DNA of 64,000 nucleotides, taken from Leptotrichia sp. HSP-536. Lineage in GTDB: Bacteria > Fusobacteriota > Fusobacteriia > Fusobacteriales > Leptotrichiaceae. How positions within the stretch are numbered: position 1 is the stretch's first letter; the number at the start of each line of letters is the position of its first letter. The notes beneath the pieces were generated by a model. It ran no database searches. It was not told the DNA's origin and saw only the letters and a program-made list of their open reading frames with translations. This document shows, in pieces, positions 30,320-38,207 of the stretch. The DNA lies in NCBI RefSeq assembly GCF_041199985.1, contig NZ_CP165647.1, forward strand, positions 1,922,001 through 1,986,000, given 5' to 3'. A program made the translations under genes and the position numbers.

Positions 30320-32689
30320 CTAAAAGATTTTCCAAAATTGCCACCATTTCCTATTTGCTTTTTTTTCAGCCTTTTTCAATTTCTTTTCAATTTCCTCTAT
30401 TTCTTCCTTTTTTGCCCCATTCTTTTGCAAATTATCCTTTGCACCTTTAAACTCTTCCACAGCTTCCTTCCATTTTTTATTTTTAAAATTTTCATCAGCT
30501 TTTTGTTTTAGCAAATATCCTTCACTTTTTCCTATTTTTTTATTCAAATCTTCAATTTTAGCCATCTGATTTCCAAAATTTCCTGTTTCATTAATTTCTT
30601 CAAGTATTTTTTTAGAATTTTCATATTTTGAAATACTTTCTTCATAATTTCCGTTTATAACCATCGTATCAGCTTGCATTTCCAGATTTGTCGCATTTTC
30701 CATTTTTCTGGATATTTCTTCCCGTCTTTCCCGCTCCTTTTCCATTTCCTGCTGCTGTGCCTTGATTTCGGCTTCTTTTATTGATAATTCCTGTTGTGCC
30801 TGCATTTGCTGCTGTTTTAACTGTTCTGAATAATTTATTTCCTGCTGTTTCAGTTTTTCGGCATTCTGGCTTTCAAACTTTATAAATTCCTGTGCCTGAT
30901 TTATGAATTTCTCAACAGCTTTTGCATTATTTTCATCTTTCATTTTACGATAAATATTTTTTGCCTGCGTGAAAATGCTTATTGCTTGAGCAGGATTGTT
31001 GGCTGTTATTTGCGAAAGTCCTTCCTGAACAAGGTTATTTGCAGTTTGCAGTTCAGCATTTTGCTGCGAATTTAATTCCTGAATTTTGTTATCAATTTCC
31101 CCCACTTTCACAGTATCGCCTAAGACCTGGTACATTTGCCGTGCCTGATAATACGCTTCCCTTGATGAATTTATATTGCTTTGTGCCAAGGAATCACCCT
31201 TATTTTCTGCGAGCATTGCTCCACTATATGCAGTTTTTTCTTTCTCTGCTATATTTTCCAGCTTTTTTTCAACTTGTGAAACATAATCAGCCCGCCCATT
31301 TTCCAAATACATGTCAAATGCATTTTTATAGCTCACTTTTGCCAAATTGTAGCTTCCTTGAGCAACCGCACTATCTCCAGCAGTTTCCAAAGTTTTTGCT
31401 TCCTTTAATTTAACAGTCGAATTTATCCGTGAATCCAATGTCGTTAAGATTTCTTCTGTATTCAATTCATCTCTTTTATAGCTGTTCTCATTCAAATTAT
31501 ACTTAGCCTGCTGATATTTTACGTTTGCTTCATCATAATTTCCGCTGTTAAACATTTCATTTCCTTCATTAATATCCGAAAACGCCCTTTTCAATTTTTC
31601 AGTTTCATCAATTTTTTTACTTATTTCCTTAATTTTTTTATCCGCTTCCATTCTCTTATTTTCAGCATTTGTAAGAAATCCTATCACTCCTCTGCTTTTA
31701 GGCTTTAATTTTTCATATTCTCCAATTTCCAATTTCAAATTATCAATCGAGTTATTAAAATTTTTCTTTATCACTTCCTCATCTGCCAGCTTTTCATACT
31801 GTGTTGCCGCCTGTAAAATATTATTTCTCCTTTTTACATTCCAAATCACAATAAATAAAATAATTACAACTGCAATTAATACTCCCAAAGCTATCTTTTT
31901 TATAATTTTAGCTTTATCTTTTTCCATTGGCTCCTTACTCGCAACAGCCTGAATTTCCACTCCTGCAATTGTATAATTTTCAATATTCTCCCTTAAAGAT
32001 GCAAGTATCCGTTTTTCCAACGAATTTAGCCATTGCTTCTTATCTTGAAATCGAGATAAATCATTTTCCATATCGTAATCGTCAATATTTTCCCAAAAAC
32101 CAACTGTTGTCATGCAAAAAATATCTTTTTCAAACAGTTCAATCGGCTCTTTTATAATATTTGGCTTAATTTTTCCAAAATCTCCAATTGCCTGCAGCAA
32201 ATCATTTCTTTGCCTATGAAATCGCATATCAGATGTATTTAATGCTTTTTCTTCTACCAGAAGCTGTGCAATCGTATCATCACTGCTCTGAGAAACGATA
32301 TATCCTCCTCTAATATGATAAAATCTCGTATTTCCTATATTTCCATATAAAATTGAACTGTAATTGCTGATAATAATTAATAGGGAAGTGTGCATAAGAG
32401 AATATTTTTGAGTTTCTTCCTGTTTTTCCTTTACTTTCAGATTTGCATAATCCATCATTTCCTTTATTACTTCATAGTTAAATCGTGGACGCAGCATAAA
32501 ATATTCAATTACAGATTCTACTGCTATTTTTGCAGCTACCTTTGCCCCATTTTCTTCATCAAATCCATCTGCCACGACCCAGATTGCATAATTATCAAGC
32601 AAAACATATCCAAAAAAATCACTATTTTCAGCCTTTGTTCCAGCTTCACTCAAAAATTCTGTAATAAATTTTGCTTCATCTTTCCTCAT
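30320..32689 (-). CDS. PP2C-like protein with membrane anchor and long TPR/coiled-coil region
   Basis: A 789-residue protein. Residues 1-245 are PP2C-like: VVADGFDEENGAKVAA holds the second-motif Asp, and LYGNIGNTRFYHIRGG is the family core. The later metal-binding positions are altered: MTTVGFWENID in place of SDGLWD, and ENYTIAG in place of DNxT. Phosphatase activity is therefore doubtful. One transmembrane helix follows (ALGVLIAVVIILFIVIW, about 268-285), then about 450 residues of tandem helical repeats of TPR type (NSGNYDEANVKYQQAK, AQGSYNLAKVSYKNA, INGNYEESISKYENSK) with a Gln-rich coiled coil. The product probably spans the inner membrane with the repeats outside. The second PP2C-like gene follows after 16 bases. 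Confidence 0.82.
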   Translation of the reverse strand: MRKDEAKFITEFLSEAGTKAENSDFFGYVLLDNYAIWVVADGFDEENGAKVAAKIAVESVIEYFMLRPRFNYEVIKEMMDYANLKVKEKQEETQKYSLMHTSLLIIISNYSSILYGNIGNTRFYHIRGGYIVSQSSDDTIAQLLVEEKALNTSDMRFHRQRNDLLQAIGDFGKIKPNIIKEPIELFEKDIFCMTTVGFWENIDDYDMENDLSRFQDKKQWLNSLEKRILASLRENIENYTIAGVEIQAVASKEPMEKDKAKIIKKIALGVLIAVVIILFIVIWNVKRRNNILQAATQYEKLADEEVIKKNFNNSIDNLKLEIGEYEKLKPKSRGVIGFLTNAENKRMEADKKIKEISKKIDETEKLKRAFSDINEGNEMFNSGNYDEANVKYQQAKYNLNENSYKRDELNTEEILTTLDSRINSTVKLKEAKTLETAGDSAVAQGSYNLAKVSYKNAFDMYLENGRADYVSQVEKKLENIAEKEKTAYSGAMLAENKGDSLAQSNINSSREAYYQARQMYQVLGDTVKVGEIDNKIQELNSQQNAELQTANNLVQEGLSQITANNPAQAISIFTQAKNIYRKMKDENNAKAVEKFINQAQEFIKFESQNAEKLKQQEINYSEQLKQQQMQAQQELSIKEAEIKAQQQEMEKERERREEISRKMENATNLEMQADTMVINGNYEESISKYENSKKILEEINETGNFGNQMAKIEDLNKKIGKSEGYLLKQKADENFKNKKWKEAVEEFKGAKDNLQKNGAKKEEIEEIEKKLKKAEKKANRKWWQFWKIF

Positions 32690-32776
32690 TCCCCAATTTC
32701 TCCCCTTATATTTATTTTTAATTTTTTAAGTAAAATCATTTTTTTTTAAATTATAGCTTTTTATCAAAATTCTAAA

Positions 32777-32889
32777 TTTATAGTAAAATTACTTTAAAAC
32801 CGAACTCAAAGGCTATGACTATTTTACTCAAACCCTGAGTTTATATAATTTTTAATAGTTCAATTTTAAATGGGTTCGAGTATATTTAG
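32777..32889. repeat. Repeat family B, copy 3
   Basis: A fuller copy: TTTAAAACCGAACTCAAAGG at the left, CTATGACTATTTTACTC in the core, and TTTTAAATGGGTTCGAGTAT at the right. It fills most of the 210-base gap between the zinc-ribbon FHA gene and the PP2C-like gene. Facing the PP2C-like gene it offers TTCGGT, 16 bases, TATAAA. Confidence 0.55.
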
Positions 32890-32899
32890 ATTTTCCAAC

Positions 32900-33532
32900 T
32901 TAGTTTTGAAACATTTCTTCATAATCTTCAATTTTTACTTCTAAATTTCCCTTTTTACTACTTTTTTTCCTATAATTTTTATTTCTCAATTTTTCAGAAT
33001 TGTCTTCTCTCGATTTCTCCTTTTCCCAGTCAAAATAATCTCCACACAAATTCACAAACACAAATTTACTTTCTCCCATCTCCATAACTGAATAAGCCCG
33101 CAACTCAACTGTATTATAAACAGCTTCTCCGTTCAAATATATAAGTCCGTTGGCATCTCCAGGGGTTAGCATAAATTTTCGCTGTTTAGGATTATAGCTT
33201 ATTGAACAATGATTTTTTCTTGAAATCATGCTGTCTCCTAAAATTTGAATATTCATATTCTCACCACGTCCAATAAAATTCCTTTCACTTACAATCCTGT
33301 AGTCCTTCCCCTTGTCATGCCCTTCAATACACGTAATCCATCCCACAACAGGGTCAACCACGCTATCTTTTGACCAATATGCAGTCGTTCTGTCCTCATC
33401 TTCCATTTCTTCCACTAAATTAATTTTATCTTCCAGAACTTCTGTTTCCAATCCTTCAGATTTGCAGTACGGACACAAGCTATATCTTGAAACATCATAC
33501 ATATGTCCATTTTTACATCTATCCAACTTCAT
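32900..33532 (-). CDS. FHA-domain protein with N-terminal zinc ribbon
   Basis: A 210-residue soluble protein. A zinc-ribbon-like start holds two cysteine pairs (CKNGH, then CPYCKSEG). A linker leads to an FHA domain at about 75-165: NFIGRGENMNIQI, then SMISRKNHCSISYN, then ANGLIYLNGEAV. The Arg of GRG and the SRKNH signature needed for phosphothreonine binding are present. The basic tail (KKSSKKG) is disordered. ATG at 33532 has TAGGAGG upstream. It is likely the phospho-reader for the kinase encoded downstream in the same direction; partner unknown. Confidence 0.85.
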   Translation of the reverse strand: MKLDRCKNGHMYDVSRYSLCPYCKSEGLETEVLEDKINLVEEMEDEDRTTAYWSKDSVVDPVVGWITCIEGHDKGKDYRIVSERNFIGRGENMNIQILGDSMISRKNHCSISYNPKQRKFMLTPGDANGLIYLNGEAVYNTVELRAYSVMEMGESKFVFVNLCGDYFDWEKEKSREDNSEKLRNKNYRKKSSKKGNLEVKIEDYEEMFQN

Positions 33533-33566
33533 TTTAAATTTTTCCTCCTATTTATTCATTTTTAAA

Positions 33567-34385
33567 TTACTTTAACAATATTTTTGTAGTCGCCAAATAA
33601 ATTATATCTCCAGATTCTACTTTTACTGGTATATTTTTCTTTAATTTCATTTTTCGCTTGTCTAAATTTCTCTCAATTCCACTTCCATTCTGAGAACCTA
33701 AATCCTCATAATACCAAATTCCATTCACTCGATTTAAAATCCCATGAGCTCGGCTAACCAAATTAGAATAAATCCCTTCACTCACATCTATATCCACCCG
33801 ATTTCTAGGCGTTTCTTTTCCAATCAGAAGTGAAGTCGCTCTTCCAACTTTCCAGATTTTCATATCATAATCTTCTGAATCCTTCAAAAATATATGCTCA
33901 ATCTGCTTTTTCTCCAAATTCTCTATTTCCTTGACTCTTTCTAAAAACACACTATGCTCTCTCTCCCGATCGTTCTTTATATTTCTAATTTCTTCCTGCA
34001 CTTCAGCTTTTTCAAAAAATCTTTCCACAATAAGCAAATAAAGCGTAACTCCGATATAAACGAATATTGAAAAATAAAGGCTTTTTGTAGAATATCCAGA
34101 AAAATGTACAAAAATAAACGTAATAATCAAAATTAACATTATTAAAATATTTTTTAGGCTCAAAAACTTGTAACTTTTCTGATTTCTGGCATTTAATTTC
34201 CGTTTTTCATATTTTTTGATTCCCTTATCCACACTAATACTATTTTTTTCAATATCAAAATTCTTATTTTTTCTAGCTCCCGTAACACTTCTTAATCTTT
34301 CAAGCCTATAAATACTCCCACGGCCAATCGGCTTTCTAAAAATATTCCTAAAATTTCCAAAATTTCGCCTAAAAATCCAAAACAT
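33567..34385 (-). CDS. Membrane-anchored FHA-domain protein
   Basis: A 272-residue protein with a very basic N-terminus (FWIFRRNFGNFRNIFRK), two transmembrane helices (about 83-122: NILIMLILIITFIFVHFSGY, then YFSIFVYIGVTLYLLIV) and a C-terminal FHA domain at about 180-270. FHA signatures are KVGRATSLLIG, SNLVSRAHGILN and DLGSQNGSGIERN, with the Arg, SRAH and NGS residues kept. The FHA faces the cytosol by the positive-inside rule. The ATG at 34385 is chosen because GGAAAGGAAAG precedes it; an upstream ATG at 34403 is rejected. Thirty-four bases separate it from the zinc-ribbon FHA gene. Confidence 0.85.
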   Translation of the reverse strand: MFWIFRRNFGNFRNIFRKPIGRGSIYRLERLRSVTGARKNKNFDIEKNSISVDKGIKKYEKRKLNARNQKSYKFLSLKNILIMLILIITFIFVHFSGYSTKSLYFSIFVYIGVTLYLLIVERFFEKAEVQEEIRNIKNDREREHSVFLERVKEIENLEKKQIEHIFLKDSEDYDMKIWKVGRATSLLIGKETPRNRVDIDVSEGIYSNLVSRAHGILNRVNGIWYYEDLGSQNGSGIERNLDKRKMKLKKNIPVKVESGDIIYLATTKILLK

Positions 34386-34454
34386 AATTACTTTCCTTTC
34401 CATATAAATTACAAATTATACAAATTAAATAAAACTTGTCTTTTCAATATAATT

Positions 34455-34889
34455 TTATTTTTTATTCTGCATATCAAAAAAACTTTCAAACTGCCCTTTA
34501 ATATTCTCCTTTTCCATCTCCGCCTTTTTCTTCCCCATCTTATTCAAATTAAAACTGTTCTCAAACATTTCTTTCATTTCACTCGCACTTTTAAAAAACT
34601 CTTTTCCAAACGAGAAATTATTATCAGAAAAATTATTTTTATTTTTTAAATTTTCATTTTTCTTATTTTCCTGTCCATTTTTAAATTTTCTCTTGTTGTC
34701 ATACTCCTTTCTCTTTTTCTCATCTCCAAGAATTTCATAAGCCTCTGTTATTTCCCGAAACTTTTTTACAGCTTCATCATCTCCAGGGTTTTTGTCAGGA
34801 TGATATTTTATAGCCAATTTTCTATATTTCTTCTTTATTTCTAAAAAATCGGCATCTTCTTTTATTTCTAGTATTCTATAATAATCCAT
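34455..34889 (-). CDS. DnaJ-domain co-chaperone, short type III
   Basis: A 144-residue protein. The J domain fills about 1-68 (MDYYRILEIKEDADFLEIKK, the HPDKNPGDDEA loop, then AYEILGDEKKRKEYD). The HPD motif is intact, so it can stimulate an Hsp70 ATPase. The Gly/Phe-rich, zinc-finger and client domains of DnaJ are missing; instead there is a Lys/Asn-rich tail with SFGKEFFKSASEMKEMF. Its likely partner is the divergent Hsp70 ATPase at 23853-26558 or the Hsp70 now decayed at 37100-37515; inference from context. ATG at 34889 has AAAGGAAGG. Confidence 0.93.
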   Translation of the reverse strand: MDYYRILEIKEDADFLEIKKKYRKLAIKYHPDKNPGDDEAVKKFREITEAYEILGDEKKRKEYDNKRKFKNGQENKKNENLKNKNNFSDNNFSFGKEFFKSASEMKEMFENSFNLNKMGKKKAEMEKENIKGQFESFFDMQNKK

Positions 34890-35068
34890 TTTCCTTCCTT
34901 TTTATTAATTTTATTTTAACTATATTTAAATAATACTATATTTTTATACTTTTGTCAATATTTTTTTAATTTATTTTAAATTTAAAACAAATTATAAAAA
35001 AAACAGATGAAAAATCTTCACCTGATTTTATAATAATATCTTCTATATACACGTCCAATTTATAAAAA

Positions 35069-35103
35069 GTGAACTACTACTAGCCCTACAACTTCTTGCT
35101 AAT
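35069..35103 (-). repeat. TnpB right-end relic at the end of the J-like gene
   Basis: GTGAACTACTACTAGCCCTA followed by CAACTTCTTGCTAATATTC is a degraded form of the right end at 27603. The stop codon of the upstream gene (TAG) lies inside it, as the CLC stop lies in the relic at 18303. Confidence 0.45.
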
Positions 35104-37060
35104 ATTCATTAAATCTACTCCACAATTCATCAATAGCCTGTGATTTAAATTCTTTCGCCTTGAATTGCATATTATTCGTATTCCATTTAGTACCTTTGTA
35201 AAAACATCCTGCAGCAGACTCAAAATCATTATCGTTTCCATTTATCAAATCGTATATCTGACGTATTTGACTTATTTCCCTTAGATGATCTTTATATGCA
35301 TCCACTACTTCCTGATATGTTGCATTTTCAAAAACTCTGTTTGTTCCAGGAACAATTCCATTATCAACTTTTTCTATTTCTCCTACAATTCTGCAATAAT
35401 CTTCATATGATGCCTGTACATTGGCATTATCACTTAAACTGACAGATGGATTTAAAATTAATTCTGCCCATTCTGTAACTTTGAACGAATATGTAGAAGA
35501 ATGTCCATTAGGTTTTAAATAAGTATACCCATTTATTATTTCATGTCGATTATCAACTGGAGGTTTTCTAGTAACATTACTACTATTAGTATTAGTATTA
35601 GCATTAGCATTAGTACTACCTGTTTGAAGATTTTGTGAATCTGGTTTATTTGGTAAGACATCTACTGTTGAAACACTTGGAAATGAATTTTGCCTTTGAT
35701 ATTCTCTTATCTGATTAATTATAAAAAAGATTCCTGTTCCTATTATTAAAATAGCTATTATTATGATAAAAGGAATAAAAATTCCTATAGATGATTTCTT
35801 CTTGCTATAATTATTATAGTTATTATAATTACTGCTACTATAATCATTTTTAGTATTTTCTGTTGTGTTATAAAGTTCTCTTTCAATATTCATATCTGAA
35901 AAATTAGGATACTTTTTTTTGAATAATTCATATTTTTCTCTTGCTATTCCATAATTTTTAAAATTAATGTGATGTCTTATTTCTGATATTTCTTTCATTA
36001 TTTCTTCTAACTTTATTTCAATTATTCTAATTCTAGGATTCTCTTCCCAATGAACTCTTGCCTCATTCAAATATTTTTGAGCTTCGTCTAATTTAAAATT
36101 ATTTATTGCTTCAAAAGCCTTATTACAAAAATCATTACTAAAGTTTTTTAATATTTCATTTTCATTATTATTTAAAATATCATAAAGAATTTTTTTTTGT
36201 TTACAAAAACCTATAAAAATATCCTGAGCTTCTTTAGCATTGTTCAATATTTCATTTATATCATTAATAAAATTATTACTTTGTACTGTTGAAAGTTTTT
36301 CCGTAGTAAGATTGAAAGTTCTTTGTGTTCTTTCTAATATTTTTTCAACTTTTTTATAGTCCAAGTATTTTAAATATTCATCGTATTCTTTTTTCATATC
36401 AGGATTTTTTAACATTTCTTCACATTTACTATATAATTTTTTTTTAGTAGATGTTTCCTCATTTGATTTTAATAATTTTGCTCTTTTTTCATCAATTATT
36501 TCTTTACTTAAATTTCTAAAATCTAAATCTTCTGAAGCTAAAAAATCGTATAAATTCTCTTTATTTAATGTTTTTAGAAATATTCCAATTTCTGAAAATG
36601 AATAACTAAATTCTTTATTTATATATTTGAAATATTTTTTATAAGCATCATTTTTGGTATATTCTATTTTTTTACCACTACTTTGAATTCGTTTCACTAA
36701 TAAATTTTCATCAATTTTTGTCGTTTCTACAATTTTATTTAATAATTCTTCAGTAATAACAGAAATATCCCCAAGGTCTCTTAAAATTTCATCTACTGGT
36801 TTAAAATAGTTATCTACTGCATTTTTTATCAATTCTTTTCTTATGTTATTTTCACCTAACATTTGTTCTTGTATAACTCCTTTATTATACAAATTAGAAT
36901 ATATTTTATATTCTTCTTTAAGATTTCTTTTGGATATCCATTCTTTTTGCTTTTCTTCTATTCTATCCTCAATTTTATCCTCATCTTCTTCAGCAATTGG
37001 ATAAAATACCAACTCGAGTATTTCATACCAGTTGTATTCAATTTTAGCTTTTTCTGACAT
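35099..37060 (-). CDS. Large membrane protein of the chaperone/kinase locus with a J-like N-terminus
   Basis: A 653-residue protein that I do not recognise as a named family. The N-terminus (YNWYEILELVFYPIAEEDED) reads like the first helix of a J-domain or the J-like start of bacterial Hsp70-cluster proteins, but no HPD motif follows. About 350 residues of charged helices come next, one transmembrane helix (IGIFIPFIIIIAILIIGTGI, about 415-440), an Asn/Thr-rich linker and a C-terminal extracytoplasmic domain of about 150 residues (HEIINGYTYLKPNG to the end). ATG at 37060 has AAAGGAG. It lies next to an Hsp70 remnant and upstream of DnaJ, so it probably belongs with them. Confidence 0.7.
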   Translation of the reverse strand: MSEKAKIEYNWYEILELVFYPIAEEDEDKIEDRIEEKQKEWISKRNLKEEYKIYSNLYNKGVIQEQMLGENNIRKELIKNAVDNYFKPVDEILRDLGDISVITEELLNKIVETTKIDENLLVKRIQSSGKKIEYTKNDAYKKYFKYINKEFSYSFSEIGIFLKTLNKENLYDFLASEDLDFRNLSKEIIDEKRAKLLKSNEETSTKKKLYSKCEEMLKNPDMKKEYDEYLKYLDYKKVEKILERTQRTFNLTTEKLSTVQSNNFINDINEILNNAKEAQDIFIGFCKQKKILYDILNNNENEILKNFSNDFCNKAFEAINNFKLDEAQKYLNEARVHWEENPRIRIIEIKLEEIMKEISEIRHHINFKNYGIAREKYELFKKKYPNFSDMNIERELYNTTENTKNDYSSSNYNNYNNYSKKKSSIGIFIPFIIIIAILIIGTGIFFIINQIREYQRQNSFPSVSTVDVLPNKPDSQNLQTGSTNANANTNTNSSNVTRKPPVDNRHEIINGYTYLKPNGHSSTYSFKVTEWAELILNPSVSLSDNANVQASYEDYCRIVGEIEKVDNGIVPGTNRVFENATYQEVVDAYKDHLREISQIRQIYDLINGNDNDFESAAGCFYKGTKWNTNNMQFKAKEFKSQAIDELWSRFNEY

Positions 37061-37099
37061 TTTTTTCTCCTTTATTTCTCATCATTTTCCAATTCCTTG

Positions 37100-37515
37100 A
37101 AATATTTTGATGATATCACTTTAAAACTAAACTTAAAATTAGCTATTTTATTCAATTTTAGAATAATTTCAATTAGAGAACTTTCTGGAAGTCTTTCAGG
37201 TAATTCTAATATTGCATCTCCTATTTTTAAATTCTCATCATCATTTCAGGTGATACTGTTAAATCTTCCTTATAATCCTTTGCATTTAGTTCTTTTTCGT
37301 CACCATTTACTTTTACTTTCACTAAATTTTTGAGTTAATGCCTTTTTTGCTTGTGGCATTCTTGTGGAACCGCTAACTAAAAGTATTTCATCAATTTTTC
37401 CATATCCTTTTTTTCTTGCAGCTTCAATTGCTTCTTCAGTTTTTTTCAAAGTTTCATCAAGCAAAGCGGATGTTATTTCATCAAATTTATCTCTAATTAT
37501 AAATATTTTTTCTCA
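37100..37515 (-). pseudogene. Hsp70 (DnaK-like) C-terminal remnant
   Basis: The minus strand carries fragments in three frames. KFDEITSALLDETLKKTEEA and then KIDEILLVSGSTRMPQAKKA match the end of the Hsp70 ATPase domain, where DnaK has ILVGGSTRIP. VNGDEKELNAKDYKEDLTVS follows after a shift, then KIGDAILELPERLP and SLIEIILKLNK, which fit the start of a substrate-binding domain. Stops and shifts separate them and no N-terminal half is present. The 3' end merges into a piece of repeat family B (37105-37160). This shows the locus once had a more canonical Hsp70 just upstream of the J-like gene. Confidence 0.7.
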
Positions 37516-37743
37516 AATTATCGATTTTTTTATTTCAAAAAATTTATACGAATACATAATCGCATTATATCATATTCATTAGCAAATTTCATTAATTTTT
37601 TAAAAAGAAACAACATTAAAATGCACAATGAAAATTTTTAAACTTCACAAAAAAGACATAAATTTTACATAATTTTGACAAAATTAAATGATACTATATT
37701 AGTGTTCTAGAAAAGAAATAAAAATTTGAATGGAGTGATTTAT

Positions 37744-37977
37744 ATGAAAAATACTTTAAAGAAAATAATCGCAGTTTTAGGAATTACAGGAATATCAATA
37801 GTGTCATTTGCTGTTCCGCCTACAAATGTACGAAAACCAAAAACTAATATTAGTCAATCTAAAAAGAAATTACCGCCTAAAAAGAAATCATCAAGTAAAG
37901 ACGATAAAAGAATTAAAAACTTTATAAAACAGCATCCAGTAAAAAAAGATGAACCTCAAAGAAGGAAAAAGAAATAA
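37744..37977 (+). CDS. Small secreted lysine-rich protein (77 aa)
   Basis: A signal peptide (MKNTLKKIIAVLGITGISIV, cleavage after SFA) is followed by a mature part of about 50 residues that is extremely basic (KSKKK-, PPKKK- and RRKKK-type runs) with no hydrophobic core. No family is recognised. The ATG at 37744 has TGGAGTG upstream; the in-frame TTG at 37726 is rejected. A strongly cationic periplasmic or surface peptide could bind polymers or nucleic acid, but that is speculation. It runs opposite to the signalling locus. Confidence 0.7.
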   Translation: MKNTLKKIIAVLGITGISIVSFAVPPTNVRKPKTNISQSKKKLPPKKKSSSKDDKRIKNFIKQHPVKKDEPQRRKKK

Positions 37978-38039
37978 TAGAATAAAAATATTTAAATATA
38001 AAATCTTTACATCATATTACTCAAAAAAGACTGTACCAG

Positions 38040-38063
38040 AAATAAATAAATAAATAAATAAAT
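38040..38063. repeat. Tetranucleotide repeat (AAAT)n
   Basis: About six tandem AAAT units lie between the small basic protein and its terminator, in non-coding DNA. Confidence 0.8.
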
Positions 38064-38064
38064 G

Positions 38065-38112
38065 AACTGCACCTAAAATTTTAGACATAAAACAGAAGGT
38101 GCAGTTTTTTTA
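38065..38112 (+). terminator. Rho-independent terminator
   Basis: Stem AACTGCACC/GGTGCAGTT (38065-38073 and 38098-38106) followed by a T run. It ends the small basic protein transcript and may partly serve the convergent sppA gene. Confidence 0.85.
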
Positions 38113-38207
38113 TTTTTATTAATTTTACTTTCTTTAATTTTTATAAATCAGATAAAAAACGGAGTTTTAATAAATAATCCTTATTTTCTTCGTTTAAAAA
38201 TTTATTT

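Noticed and set aside
22580..37060. Type VI secretion regulatory cluster
   Set aside because: Kinase, PP2C and FHA genes fit, but no TssB/C, Hcp, VgrG, TssJ/L/M or ClpV is present, and the Hsp70/J genes do not belong to it.
37664..37700. Promoter TTGACA...TATATT ahead of the small basic protein
   Set aside because: The spacing is only 14 bases and the alternatives have poor hexamers, so it is not listed as a feature.
38040..38063. (AAAT)n tract as a phase-variation switch
   Set aside because: It lies downstream of the small gene, in neither a reading frame nor an obvious promoter.
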